Source of the DNA: Pseudobacter ginsenosidimutans
GTDB taxonomy: Bacteria > Bacteroidota > Bacteroidia > Chitinophagales > Chitinophagaceae
NCBI RefSeq assembly: GCF_007970185.1
Contig: NZ_CP042431.1
Coordinates: forward strand, 3,410,001 to 3,474,000
Direction of reading: 5' to 3'
Length of the DNA: 64,000 nucleotides
The notes under the pieces: generated by a model
What the model was told of the DNA's origin: nothing
What the model saw: the letters and a program-made list of their open reading frames with translations, nothing else
Databases searched by the model: none
In this document: piece by piece, positions 19,871 through 28,060 of the stretch
Position numbering within the stretch: the stretch's first letter is position 1
Layout of the letters: every line of letters starts with the position of its first letter
Translations under genes and position numbers: made by a program

Positions 19871-20821
19871 TCATTGCTGAAGAAAGCGCAGGTTACGGCG
19901 GATACCCTCAAATTTAGCGCGCTTCAATGGTGAGTGGCGGAAGATCTTTTTGAAACTTTCTTCCGTGAGCTCCTGCCAGTCCTGTAAGGAGAATTCCAGC
20001 AATTCCGGTAGGGGCGTGAATTCCGGCTCGGTATTGGAAACCGAGAAGCGGTTCCATGGACAAACATCCTGGCAGGTATCGCAGCCGAACATCCAGTTAT
20101 CGAATTTCCCCTGCATGCTCTCAGGGATCATCATTTCTTTCAGTTCGATGGTGAAATAGGAAATGCATTTGCTTCCATCTATCACTTTGTTTTCATGGAT
20201 CGCACCTGTTGGGCAGGCATCGATGCATTTGCGGCAGGTACCGCAATAGTCCTTCGCAATGGGATCATCATATAACAGTGGTATATCAACAATCAGCGTG
20301 GCAATAAAAAAGAATGAGCCCTGTTGTTTGTTGATGAGATTGCCATTCCTGCCGATCCAGCCAAGGCCGCTTCGTTGCGCCCAGCTTCTTTCCATCACCG
20401 GTGCAGAATCCACAAAACCTCTTCCTGTTACTGCGCCGATCTCCTGGTTCATGGTAGCCAGCAACTGGTTCAGTTTGGCGCGGATCACTTCGTGATAATC
20501 TTTTCCAAAAGCATATTTGGAAACTTTGGGCGTTTCCTCCTGTTGCGCCTGCGCCGGATAATAATTCATCAGGAGGGTGATCACTGAGCGGGCGCCCGGA
20601 ACTAGGCGCGAAGGGTCTACCCGGAGCTCGAAATGGTTTTCCATATACTTCATATTTCCCTGCATGCCCTGGTTGAGCCAGGCTTCGAGACGGCGGGCAT
20701 CTTCGTCCAGCGGAACAGCCTTTGCGATGCCGCAATAGCTGAAACCCAGCCGGGACGCGGCCTGTTTGATCAGCAGGGTATTTTTTTCTATGGGACTCAT
20801 CGGGCTTCTCGGCACCTGCAA
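19871..20821 (-). CDS. queG: Epoxyqueuosine reductase
   Basis: Cobalamin- and Fe-S-dependent enzyme for the last step of queuosine synthesis in tRNA. 316 residues with two 4Fe-4S motifs, CGTCRKCIDACPTGAI and CDTCQDVCPWNRF. The N-terminal domain contains the usual RYHWG-type region shifted to KYAFGKDYHEVI. Start at 20821, or 20800 at the second Met; both are plausible. The related pathway gene queD is at 33953-34309. Confidence 0.95.
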   Translation of the reverse strand: MQVPRSPMSPIEKNTLLIKQAASRLGFSYCGIAKAVPLDEDARRLEAWLNQGMQGNMKYMENHFELRVDPSRLVPGARSVITLLMNYYPAQAQQEETPKVSKYAFGKDYHEVIRAKLNQLLATMNQEIGAVTGRGFVDSAPVMERSWAQRSGLGWIGRNGNLINKQQGSFFFIATLIVDIPLLYDDPIAKDYCGTCRKCIDACPTGAIHENKVIDGSKCISYFTIELKEMMIPESMQGKFDNWMFGCDTCQDVCPWNRFSVSNTEPEFTPLPELLEFSLQDWQELTEESFKKIFRHSPLKRAKFEGIRRNLRFLQQ

Positions 20822-20896
20822 GTTACACGCTTTCAGGCTATGTTTCCAGCGCTTAATCCAATGCCAATACAGCTGAACAAATATTTTATGTAATCG

Positions 20897-20929
20897 TTTG
20901 CATAAATCAGCCAGTTTTTCCTACTTTAG
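20897..20929 (+). promoter_or_regulatory. Candidate promoter for the SGLT-type symporter
   Basis: TTTG at 20897-20900 and TACTTTAG at 20922-20929 (one mismatch to TAnnTTTG) with a 21 nt spacer, close to the Bacteroidota -33/-7 arrangement. The start codon is 28 nt further on. Confidence 0.4.
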
Positions 20930-20957
20930 TTCCTTCACTCCTTAACGAATTGCTTTT

Positions 20958-22676
20958 ATGAAGAATAAACTGGAGACTGGCGATATTATCGTATTTCTCA
21001 TCTACATCCTCATTGTTGCCGGCTATGGCTACTGGGTTTACCGCAAGCGTCAATCCAAAGAAAATGATACCAAGAGTTTTTTTCTCGCAGAAGGATCACT
21101 CACCTGGTGGGCGATCGGCGCTTCCATGATTGCGAGTAATATTTCCGCTGAACAGTTCATCGGAATGAGCGGCAGCGGATTTGCGATGGGATTGGCCATC
21201 TCTGCCTACGAATGGCTGGCCGCCATCTCGCTGATCATTGTGGCTGTTTTCTTCATGCCCATCTATCTGAAGAACCGCATCTTCACCATGCCGCAATTCC
21301 TGAAGCAGCGCTATAATGAACATGTGGCCCTGTTGATGGCCATCTTCTGGCTTTTCCTGTATGTATTTGTGAATCTTACATCCATTCTCTTTCTCGGTGC
21401 TATCGCCATCAATAACCTTTCGGGCGGTGGCAATTTCCACCTGATCATGATCCTCCTGGCCATTTTCGCGTTGGTGATCACGTTAGGAGGTATGAAAGTG
21501 ATCGGCTATACCGATGTGATCCAGGTGATCTTCCTGGTGATCGGTGGCCTGGCGGCCACTTACCTGGCCCTTACCAAAGTGAGTGAGCATTTCGGTTATG
21601 GAAGGGACCTGCTGGCGGGCATCAACCAGCTGTTTGCGAAAGCGCCTGAGCATTTCGATATGATATTCGACAAACCAACGGAAACAGCTTCCGAGGCACA
21701 GATAAAGAATTACCTCAGTCTTCCGGGTATCGCGATGCTGCTCGGTGGTCAGTGGATCGCCAACCTGAACTATTGGGGCTGTAACCAGTATATCACGCAA
21801 CGTGCGCTGGGCGCGGATCTCAACACTGCACGCAGGGGCATCATCTTCGCTGCTTTCCTGAAAGTGATGATGCCGATCATAGTGGTGCTGCCTGGTATTG
21901 CGGCTTATGTGTTGTACACGAACGGACAGTCCGATGTAACACAGGCCATGAATATCGATGGACATGTAAAAGCAGATAACGCTTACTCGGCAGTGTTAGG
22001 CTTCCTTCCTGAAGGACTGAAAGGCTTATCCATGGCTGCTTTGACGGCGGCCATCGTTGCATCGCTTGCAGGTAAGGCCAATAGTATCTCCACCATCTTC
22101 ACACTCGATATTTACAAGAAATATGTAAGCGCCAATGCCACCGAGAAGAAACTGGTATGGATCGGAAGGCTCACCGTATTACTGGCGATGGTAATAGCGA
22201 TCCTCTTCACCTGGAACGACTGGCTCAATATCGGTGGTGAAGGCGGATTCAACTTCATTCAGAAATACACAGGCTTTGTATCGCCTGGTATCTTCGCGGT
22301 GTTCCTGCTCGGCTTCTTCTGGAAGCGCACCACATCGCTGGCAGCCGTGGTGGGCATTGTAGGCGGTTTCCTGCTGAGTGTGATCTTCAATGGTTACCTG
22401 CCGCAATGGTTCGGTAATGAAACCTGGATGTATACAGCCTATCCCAATCCTGATAACAAAGGCATCTATGAGATCCCATTCCTCACCAGCATGGGCTGGG
22501 TGTTCTTCATCATTGTGGCGGTGATGGCTGTGATCTCATTGCTTGATCCGGGAAGCAAGAACAATCCAAAAGCCACGCAGTACGACCGGAGCATGTTCCG
22601 TGTTACGCCTGGTATGATGGCCATGATCCTGGTGATACTGGGGCTTATTGCTGCTATCTATGTGAGATTCTGGTAA
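20958..22676 (+). CDS. Sodium:solute symporter, SGLT type (SSS family)
   Basis: A 572-residue membrane protein with about 14 hydrophobic helices. FFLAEGSLTWWAIGASMIASNISAEQF is the typical SSS N-terminal region with the Na-site helix. NYWGCNQYITQRALGA and FLPEGLKGLSMAALTAAIVASLAGKANSISTIFT match the sugar-transporting SGLT branch, so sugar uptake driven by sodium is likely. The exact sugar is not evident and no catabolic genes are adjacent. It ends in a strong terminator at 22698. Confidence 0.92.
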   Translation: MKNKLETGDIIVFLIYILIVAGYGYWVYRKRQSKENDTKSFFLAEGSLTWWAIGASMIASNISAEQFIGMSGSGFAMGLAISAYEWLAAISLIIVAVFFMPIYLKNRIFTMPQFLKQRYNEHVALLMAIFWLFLYVFVNLTSILFLGAIAINNLSGGGNFHLIMILLAIFALVITLGGMKVIGYTDVIQVIFLVIGGLAATYLALTKVSEHFGYGRDLLAGINQLFAKAPEHFDMIFDKPTETASEAQIKNYLSLPGIAMLLGGQWIANLNYWGCNQYITQRALGADLNTARRGIIFAAFLKVMMPIIVVLPGIAAYVLYTNGQSDVTQAMNIDGHVKADNAYSAVLGFLPEGLKGLSMAALTAAIVASLAGKANSISTIFTLDIYKKYVSANATEKKLVWIGRLTVLLAMVIAILFTWNDWLNIGGEGGFNFIQKYTGFVSPGIFAVFLLGFFWKRTTSLAAVVGIVGGFLLSVIFNGYLPQWFGNETWMYTAYPNPDNKGIYEIPFLTSMGWVFFIIVAVMAVISLLDPGSKNNPKATQYDRSMFRVTPGMMAMILVILGLIAAIYVRFW

Positions 22677-22697
22677 TAACAAAATTGAACATACATG

Positions 22698-22732
22698 AAA
22701 ATGCCGTCTTCTATTCCGGAAGACGGCATTTT
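22698..22732. terminator. Intrinsic terminator after the symporter
   Basis: A perfect 13-bp stem (22698-22710 with 22720-22732, AAAATGCCGTCTT) with a 9-nt loop and A/T ends. It can act for the symporter and for the convergent gene at 22752-23795. Confidence 0.85.
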
Positions 22733-22751
22733 CGTTTATACTTAAACGATA

Positions 22752-23795
22752 TTACTTACACGCTCCGATGGCTTCGTCCACTTTTTCCCTGAATTGAATA
22801 GCCAGATCTTTCTTCACTTCATTCTTAGCATCAGCAACAAAGAGGATGGCTGCATATTTCCTGCAGAGATCTATATAAGGCCAGGTGCCGGCCAATGATG
22901 GACTACTGAGCACCTGCGCATTACCGGAAGCATCCTTCTCCTGGATATAATTCCCATAGCTCACATCAAAACCGGTCACAGCTTCTGGCAGGTATCTTAC
23001 GGGTTCAGAACCCAGTTGAGCGCGCTGCATTTCTTTGATGGATTCTTCGCCCAATACTTTCTTTCCTTCAAAGGTTCCGCCGTTAAGCAGCATGATGAGA
23101 AAGTTCAGGTAGTCATTGGCGGTAGATTGAGCACCGAATCCGGGATTGGGACAACCGCCATCAAATCCGAAATTGGTTGCGCGCATTTTGCAGGGACGGA
23201 AGATACGCTCCTGCGCCAGCCGCTCGAATGCTTTCTTGCCCACCACTTCGATCACCCGGGCAGCAATGGCCGGTCCGTAAGCGCCATAAAAATATTGTTC
23301 TCCTGCATTGGCGCTGATCTCTTTTGCCGCCAGCGCATTTACCTGGTCTTCCAGGGTCTGGTATTTGCGCCCAAATGTTACCTTTGTGCTCAGCCCCTTG
23401 TCGCGTTCAAATCCGGTGAGATGCATCAGGCATTGCCGTACAGTGAGGTAACTCTTCATGTATTTGTTGAATTCGGGGAGATATTTACCTACCGGATCAT
23501 CCAGCGATATTTTACCCTCTTCCACAAAGGTCAACACAACTGCTGCCGTCAGCCATTGGCTGGATGCTGCAATCGGAGCCTGGGTCCTGGCATTGAAATC
23601 GGTGCCTAACTCTTTCTGGTAAACGATCTTGCCATCTTTCCAAACCAACGCCACCGCTTTGCCGATGGACTTTTGCTGTTTGATAAGAAAGGAACTGATA
23701 GCGGCTGTATCCTGGGCTTTAACAGACTGCAACAATAGCAGGAAAGATGCAGCGAGACTGCATATGAGACAGATTCGTTTGATTTTTAATGACAT
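22752..23795 (-). CDS. Serine-beta-lactamase-fold protein with degenerate catalytic motifs, secreted
   Basis: 347 residues with a signal peptide (cleavage near SVKAQD). The fold is clear: PIAASSQWLTAAVVLTFVEEGKISLDDPVGKYLPEF is the class C beta-lactamase/serine hydrolase region. However, the SxxK motif is A77-S-S-Q80, so both the nucleophile Ser and the Lys are replaced. The YxN motif reads Y170-G-A172, and the C-terminal HxG/KTG region reads SPSLAGTWPYID. It is therefore probably a non-catalytic binding protein or a diverged enzyme using other residues. It has its own signal and converges with the symporter. Confidence 0.8.
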   Translation of the reverse strand: MSLKIKRICLICSLAASFLLLLQSVKAQDTAAISSFLIKQQKSIGKAVALVWKDGKIVYQKELGTDFNARTQAPIAASSQWLTAAVVLTFVEEGKISLDDPVGKYLPEFNKYMKSYLTVRQCLMHLTGFERDKGLSTKVTFGRKYQTLEDQVNALAAKEISANAGEQYFYGAYGPAIAARVIEVVGKKAFERLAQERIFRPCKMRATNFGFDGGCPNPGFGAQSTANDYLNFLIMLLNGGTFEGKKVLGEESIKEMQRAQLGSEPVRYLPEAVTGFDVSYGNYIQEKDASGNAQVLSSPSLAGTWPYIDLCRKYAAILFVADAKNEVKKDLAIQFREKVDEAIGACK

Positions 23796-23889
23796 AACTG
23801 CGGGATTTAGGGCCTTGGTGTATCGTTTGTAACAATAATAAAGTTATTTGAAACGCACAAGTTTCGGGTAACAGAAAAGGAGGGAATAT

Positions 23890-26535
23890 ATGAATCTGAA
23901 CAATTTTACTATTAAGGCACAGGAAGCGATTGCGCAGGCGCAACAGATCGCTTTCAATAACAATAGCGTGAATATTGAAACGGAGCATTTGCTCAAGAGC
24001 CTGCTGGATCAGGAAGACTCGCCCGTGGATTATTTGCTGAAAAAAAATAATGTAACGGTGAATGTGCTGGACACAAAGCTCCAGGAAAGCATCGACCGTT
24101 TACCCAAAGCAAGTGGTGGGGTTACGCCGGCCCAAATGATCGGCCGTGATGCCAACAATGCCGTATTGCGTGCAGGCGCCGTGCTCAAACAATTCGGTGA
24201 TGAATTTGTGAGTGTGGAGCATTTGCTCCTGGCTATTTTACAGGGCAGTGATAATGCATCGAAGCTCCTGAAGGATGCAGGTCTCACAGAGAACGGTCTT
24301 GTGGCCGCCATCAAAGACCTGCGCAAAGGCGATACCATCAAGAGCCAGACACAGGAAACACAATTCAATGCGCTCAATAAATACGCGAAGAACCTCAATG
24401 AACTGGCACGTGCCGGTAAGCTCGATCCGGTGATCGGTCGTGATGAGGAGATCCGCAGAACGCTGCATATCCTCAGTCGCAGGAGCAAGAACAATCCGAT
24501 CCTCGTAGGTGAGCCTGGTGTTGGTAAGACCGCCATCGTGGAAGGTCTTGCACACCGCATCATCAATGGCGATGTGCCGGAGAACCTGCAATCGAAGATC
24601 ATCTATGCGCTCGATATGGGGCAGCTCATTGCCGGCGCCAAATACAAAGGGGAATTTGAAGAAAGATTGAAAGGCGTGATCAAGGAAGTGACCGGCAGCG
24701 ATGGCGAGATCATTCTCTTCATCGATGAGATCCATACCCTGGTAGGTGCCGGTGGCGGTGAAGGCGCAATGGACGCAGCCAATATTCTCAAGCCTGCTCT
24801 CGCCAGAGGCGAGCTCAGAGCGATTGGCGCCACCACACTCAATGAGTACCAGAAATTCTTTGAAAAAGACAAGGCCCTCGAACGCCGCTTCCAGAAAGTG
24901 ATGATCGAAGAGCCTACAGTGGAAGATACCATCTCCATCCTGCGCGGATTGAAAGACAGGTATGAAACCTATCACCATGTGCGTATCAAGGATGAAGCTA
25001 TCATTGCAGCGGTTGAATTATCGCATCGCTATATCACAGATCGTTTTCTGCCAGACAAAGCCATCGATCTGATCGATGAAAGCGCCGCCAGGCTCAGGCT
25101 TGAGATGAACAGCATGCCCGAGGAACTGGACCGTATGGAGCGGCAGATCCGTCAGTTGGAGATCGAACGTGAAGCTATCAAGCGTGAGAACGATGAAGAA
25201 AAACTGAAAGAGCTCAACACGGAGATCGCCAATTTCAGTGTGGAGCGCGATACGCTTCGTGCAAAATGGAAAGAGGAAAAAGAGATTGTAGAAAAAGTAC
25301 AAAGCGCAAAAGCCAGCATCGAATCACTGAAACAGGAAGCGGAACGTGCAGAAAGAAATGGTGATTATGGAAAAGTAGCTGAGATCCGCTATGGTAAAGT
25401 GAAAGAACAGGAACAGATCATTGCAAAATATTCAGAAGAACTGGCAGGCATCAACGAAAAGAGGATGTTGAAAGAAGAAGTGGATGCAGAAGATATCGCA
25501 GAGAATGTAGCAAAGGCAACCGGCATTCCCGTTACCCGCATGCTGCAAAGTGAAAAAGAAAAACTCCTTCAACTGGAAGATCATCTTCATCAACGTGTGG
25601 TAGGGCAGGAAGAAGCCATTACTGCTGTAGCTGATGCTATCCGCAGAAGCCGGGCAGGATTGCAGGATCCTAAGAAACCCATTGGTTCCTTCATCTTCCT
25701 CGGAACTACCGGTGTGGGTAAAACGGAGCTGGCGAAAGCACTTGCTGAATTCCTCTTCGATGATGAAAGCATGCTCACGCGCATAGACATGAGTGAGTAC
25801 CAGGAAAAACATTCAGTATCACGGCTTGTAGGTGCGCCTCCGGGATATGTAGGTTATGATGAAGGTGGCCAGCTCACAGAAGCTGTGCGCCGCAAGCCTT
25901 ACAGCGTAGTGCTGTTGGATGAGATCGAGAAAGCGCACCCCGATGTATGGAATATTTTGTTACAGGTATTGGACGATGGAAGGCTTACCGATAACAAAGG
26001 ACGTGTGGTGAATTTCAAGAACACCATCATCATCATGACCAGCAATATCGGCAGCCACCTTATCCAGGAGGCATTCGAAGATGTGAGTGAGCGTACCCGT
26101 GATGAAGCCACTGAAAAAGCGAAAACTGAAGTGATGAATTTGTTGAGAGAAACAATTCGTCCGGAGTTCCTGAACCGCGTGGATGAGATCATCATGTTCC
26201 AGCCATTGCTGAAAAAAGAGATCAAGGGGATCATCAATATTCAACTGAACAACCTGAAGAAACTGGTGGCACAGAATGGCATCAATCTTCAGTTCAGTGA
26301 GTACACCATGGATTACCTGGCTGAGAATGGTTTCGATCCTCAGTTTGGTGCGCGGCCGCTGAAAAGGCTGATCCAAAAAGAGATCGTGAACCAACTGAGC
26401 CGCAAGATCCTGGCCGGGGATGTAGACAAGACCCATCCTGTGCTGGTAGATGTTTTCGATGGAGTAGTGGTGTTCCGGAATGAGACCAATTCAAAGCCGT
26501 CTGACGATAAGAAAGAAAAAGCGGCTTCCAAATAA
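23890..26535 (+). CDS. clpB: ATP-dependent disaggregase ClpB
   Basis: An 881-residue Hsp100 chaperone that works with DnaK to dissolve protein aggregates. N-terminal Clp-N repeats (about 1-145); AAA-1 with [15 protein letters not shown] (about 206-220); a middle coiled-coil region (about 410-525); AAA-2 with [16 protein letters not shown] (about 604-619). The coiled coil is what marks ClpB rather than ClpA or ClpC. The C-terminus ends in a Lys-rich tail. No CIRCE element was seen upstream. A terminator follows at 26558. Confidence 0.97.
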   Translation: MNLNNFTIKAQEAIAQAQQIAFNNNSVNIETEHLLKSLLDQEDSPVDYLLKKNNVTVNVLDTKLQESIDRLPKASGGVTPAQMIGRDANNAVLRAGAVLKQFGDEFVSVEHLLLAILQGSDNASKLLKDAGLTENGLVAAIKDLRKGDTIKSQTQETQFNALNKYAKNLNELARAGKLDPVIGRDEEIRRTLHILSRRSKNNPILVGEPGVGKTAIVEGLAHRIINGDVPENLQSKIIYALDMGQLIAGAKYKGEFEERLKGVIKEVTGSDGEIILFIDEIHTLVGAGGGEGAMDAANILKPALARGELRAIGATTLNEYQKFFEKDKALERRFQKVMIEEPTVEDTISILRGLKDRYETYHHVRIKDEAIIAAVELSHRYITDRFLPDKAIDLIDESAARLRLEMNSMPEELDRMERQIRQLEIEREAIKRENDEEKLKELNTEIANFSVERDTLRAKWKEEKEIVEKVQSAKASIESLKQEAERAERNGDYGKVAEIRYGKVKEQEQIIAKYSEELAGINEKRMLKEEVDAEDIAENVAKATGIPVTRMLQSEKEKLLQLEDHLHQRVVGQEEAITAVADAIRRSRAGLQDPKKPIGSFIFLGTTGVGKTELAKALAEFLFDDESMLTRIDMSEYQEKHSVSRLVGAPPGYVGYDEGGQLTEAVRRKPYSVVLLDEIEKAHPDVWNILLQVLDDGRLTDNKGRVVNFKNTIIIMTSNIGSHLIQEAFEDVSERTRDEATEKAKTEVMNLLRETIRPEFLNRVDEIIMFQPLLKKEIKGIINIQLNNLKKLVAQNGINLQFSEYTMDYLAENGFDPQFGARPLKRLIQKEIVNQLSRKILAGDVDKTHPVLVDVFDGVVVFRNETNSKPSDDKKEKAASK

Positions 26536-26557
26536 ACAGCCTTAAGTACTGAACTGC

Positions 26558-26594
26558 AATGTCATCCCGCCGTTGCGGGGTGACATTCTGTTTT
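26558..26594 (+). terminator. Intrinsic terminator after clpB
   Basis: A stem of 13 bp with one wobble (26558-26570 with 26575-26587) around a CGTT loop, followed by TCTGTTTTTT. Confidence 0.85.
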
Positions 26595-26704
26595 TTATGC
26601 AACTACTGCCTGAACAACATCATCTTAATAAATGTTATAATTCAAGCACACCAAACCAACTGTTGCCGGTCCTGTGAATGTTAAAAAAAGGAGAAAACAA
26701 TACT

Positions 26705-27283
26705 ATGGCAACAAACAATAAACCCAAATTGATCGAGATCAAGCCTCCCAAGGACATCTGGGTGGGCGCCATCGATGCGCCTGTATCCCTGGTGGAATTC
26801 GGCGACTATGAAAGCGAAGCCTGCGCGAAAGCCCATGAGATCGTGAAGAAGATCATGGAGCAATACGATGGCAGGGTGAAATTCAATTTCCGTCACTTCC
26901 CGCTCACGCAGGTGCACCAGCGCGCGCAAAAAGCTGCTGAAGCCTGTGTAGGAGCAGCCCAGGAAGGAAAGTTCTGGGAGATGCATAACCTGCTCTTTGC
27001 GCACCGCACCCAGTTGGGCAGTATCAGCTTACGGGAATATGCACGCGAAGCTGGCGCAAAGGACAAGAATTTCCTTCCCAAGCTGGTGGATTCCCTTTAT
27101 GGATGGACGGTCAGGAATGATCTGCTTGAAGGCCTCGATAAAGGCATCAGGGACATCCCTGCCTTCTTCATCAATAACGAACTATATACCGGCAAGATCA
27201 GCTTGCCTGGCCTTTCCAAAGCCATCGATGATGCTTTGGCATCTTCCGGTAAAAAGAAATCAACAGTAAAACAGAGAGCCTGA
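26705..27283 (+). CDS. DsbA/thioredoxin-fold protein lacking the first active-site Cys
   Basis: 192 residues related to the thioredoxin-like domain found alone or fused to NhaA-type antiporters (APVSLVEFGDYE...FRHFPLTQVH...EGKFWEMHNLLFAH). The start at 26705 is set by the AGGAG at 26689-26693; the in-frame ATG at 26678 has no such site. The active site is S37-E-A-C40 where CPYC is usual, so the nucleophilic Cys is Ser. The cis-Pro loop is IPAFFINN. No signal peptide, so cytoplasmic. A classic disulfide exchange role is unlikely; a binding or peroxide-linked role is possible. Confidence 0.8.
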   Translation: MATNNKPKLIEIKPPKDIWVGAIDAPVSLVEFGDYESEACAKAHEIVKKIMEQYDGRVKFNFRHFPLTQVHQRAQKAAEACVGAAQEGKFWEMHNLLFAHRTQLGSISLREYAREAGAKDKNFLPKLVDSLYGWTVRNDLLEGLDKGIRDIPAFFINNELYTGKISLPGLSKAIDDALASSGKKKSTVKQRA

Positions 27284-27305
27284 TCATTTTGATCAGGTTT
27301 TTTTT
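27279..27305 (+). terminator. Intrinsic terminator overlapping the stop codon
   Basis: An 8-bp stem CCTGATCA/TGATCAGG (27279-27286 with 27290-27297) followed by eight T residues. The TGA stop at 27281 lies inside the stem. Confidence 0.85.
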
Positions 27306-27311
27306 GCTGTT

Positions 27312-27468
27312 GGCCGGGGAGGGATATGGCAGGGTGGGCTGAGAAAACAAACCAACGCGGGAGGATGTTTTTTTGAGCTGTGGATTGGTTTGATGGGACT
27401 GCAGTAAATCTTTTGAGCTTCTTCGCTTATGTTTTCAAGGCCCTTCCTGCCATATCCCTTCCCCGGCC
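27312..27468 (+). repeat. Covarying-arm hairpin element, copy A
   Basis: 157 bp closed by inverted arms 27312-27333 and 27446-27468, which are complementary over 22 bp with one extra base (core GGGATATGGCAGG). Inside are the shared strands: AACAAACCAACGCGGGAGGA (27345-27364), a T run then GAGCTGTGG (27374-27382), and CTTCTTCGCTTATGTTTTC (27418-27436). It begins 7 nt after a terminator and faces copy B across 341 bp. The arm sequence is unrelated to that of the other copies. Confidence 0.8.
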
Positions 27469-27809
27469 CGGGCACAATGAGGGGGCTACATAAATATCCC
27501 ACAGTTTTGATCTTCCTGTTCATAATGCTGCCCCAATGTTTCCTGCTTCTTTTAACCAGTAATTGTTTTCTATTTTTCTCTTTCTCTTCTTTTGCATTTT
27601 TTCCTGCTCAAATCATACAATGAAAAATCAACGCATTCTAAATCGCATAAAATAAAAGAATCTAACCCTTCAACTCAAGCAGATTTGAATCAGTATTGAA
27701 ACCAGAACCTTTACCTGTAAACCTGCTATTCATCTTGCTCTTCGAAGTTTTCCCCATCCTCTTCCCCAATTGTTAGGATTGCATTAACCTGGCCTTAGCA
27801 GGGTGTACT
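27469..27809. other. Non-coding spacer between element copies A and B
   Basis: 341 bp with a pyrimidine-rich stretch (about 27535-27610) and no convincing gene. A 64-codon frame at 27429-27623 begins inside copy A and is only a hydrophobic reading of the T/C-rich tract. It contains the left arm (27770-27788) of a perfect 19-bp inverted repeat that surrounds copy B. Confidence 0.6.
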
Positions 27810-28007
27810 GGGGCGCAAAGGTGAAATGTACTGGCGGCCTTGAAAACATAAGCGAAGAAGTCCGGTTTAGCAGTACAGCCAATCAAGCCAACCCACAGCC
27901 CAATAATCCCGCAAATGCGTTGGTTTGTTTTCCAGCCGCCCGTTCATATCCCTTTGCGCCCCCTTCAACCCCAACAATAATCCCCCCTGTTAATGCAATC
28001 CTAACAA
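27770..28007. repeat. Perfect 19-bp inverted repeat enclosing copy B
   Basis: TTGTTAGGATTGCATTAAC at 27770-27788 is the exact reverse complement of 27989-28007. Copy B sits between the arms (27810-27962). No such outer repeat was seen around the other copies. Confidence 0.8.
27810..27962 (-). repeat. Covarying-arm hairpin element, copy B
   Basis: 153 bp, opposite in orientation to copy A. Its closing arm is 12 bp perfect (GGGGCGCAAAGG at 27810-27821 with 27951-27962), and then a second GGCGG/CCGCC pairing. Shared strands on the minus strand: AACAAACCAACGC (27917-27929) and CTTCTTCGCTTATGTTTTC (27842-27860). Its GGGA-GGA purine box is less conserved than in A, C, D and E. Unlike the other copies it lies upstream of a plus-strand gene and not at the end of a gene on its own strand. 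Confidence 0.75.
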
Positions 28008-28060
28008 CCCCACCACTTTCCTCTTAAAGTCTTATTTTGCTGCATATAAGGCAGGAATAC

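Noticed and set aside
27429-27623. 64-codon hydrophobic frame in the A-B spacer
   Set aside because: It starts inside copy A and its hydrophobicity comes from the T/C-rich tract. No ribosome binding site and no similarity to any family I know.
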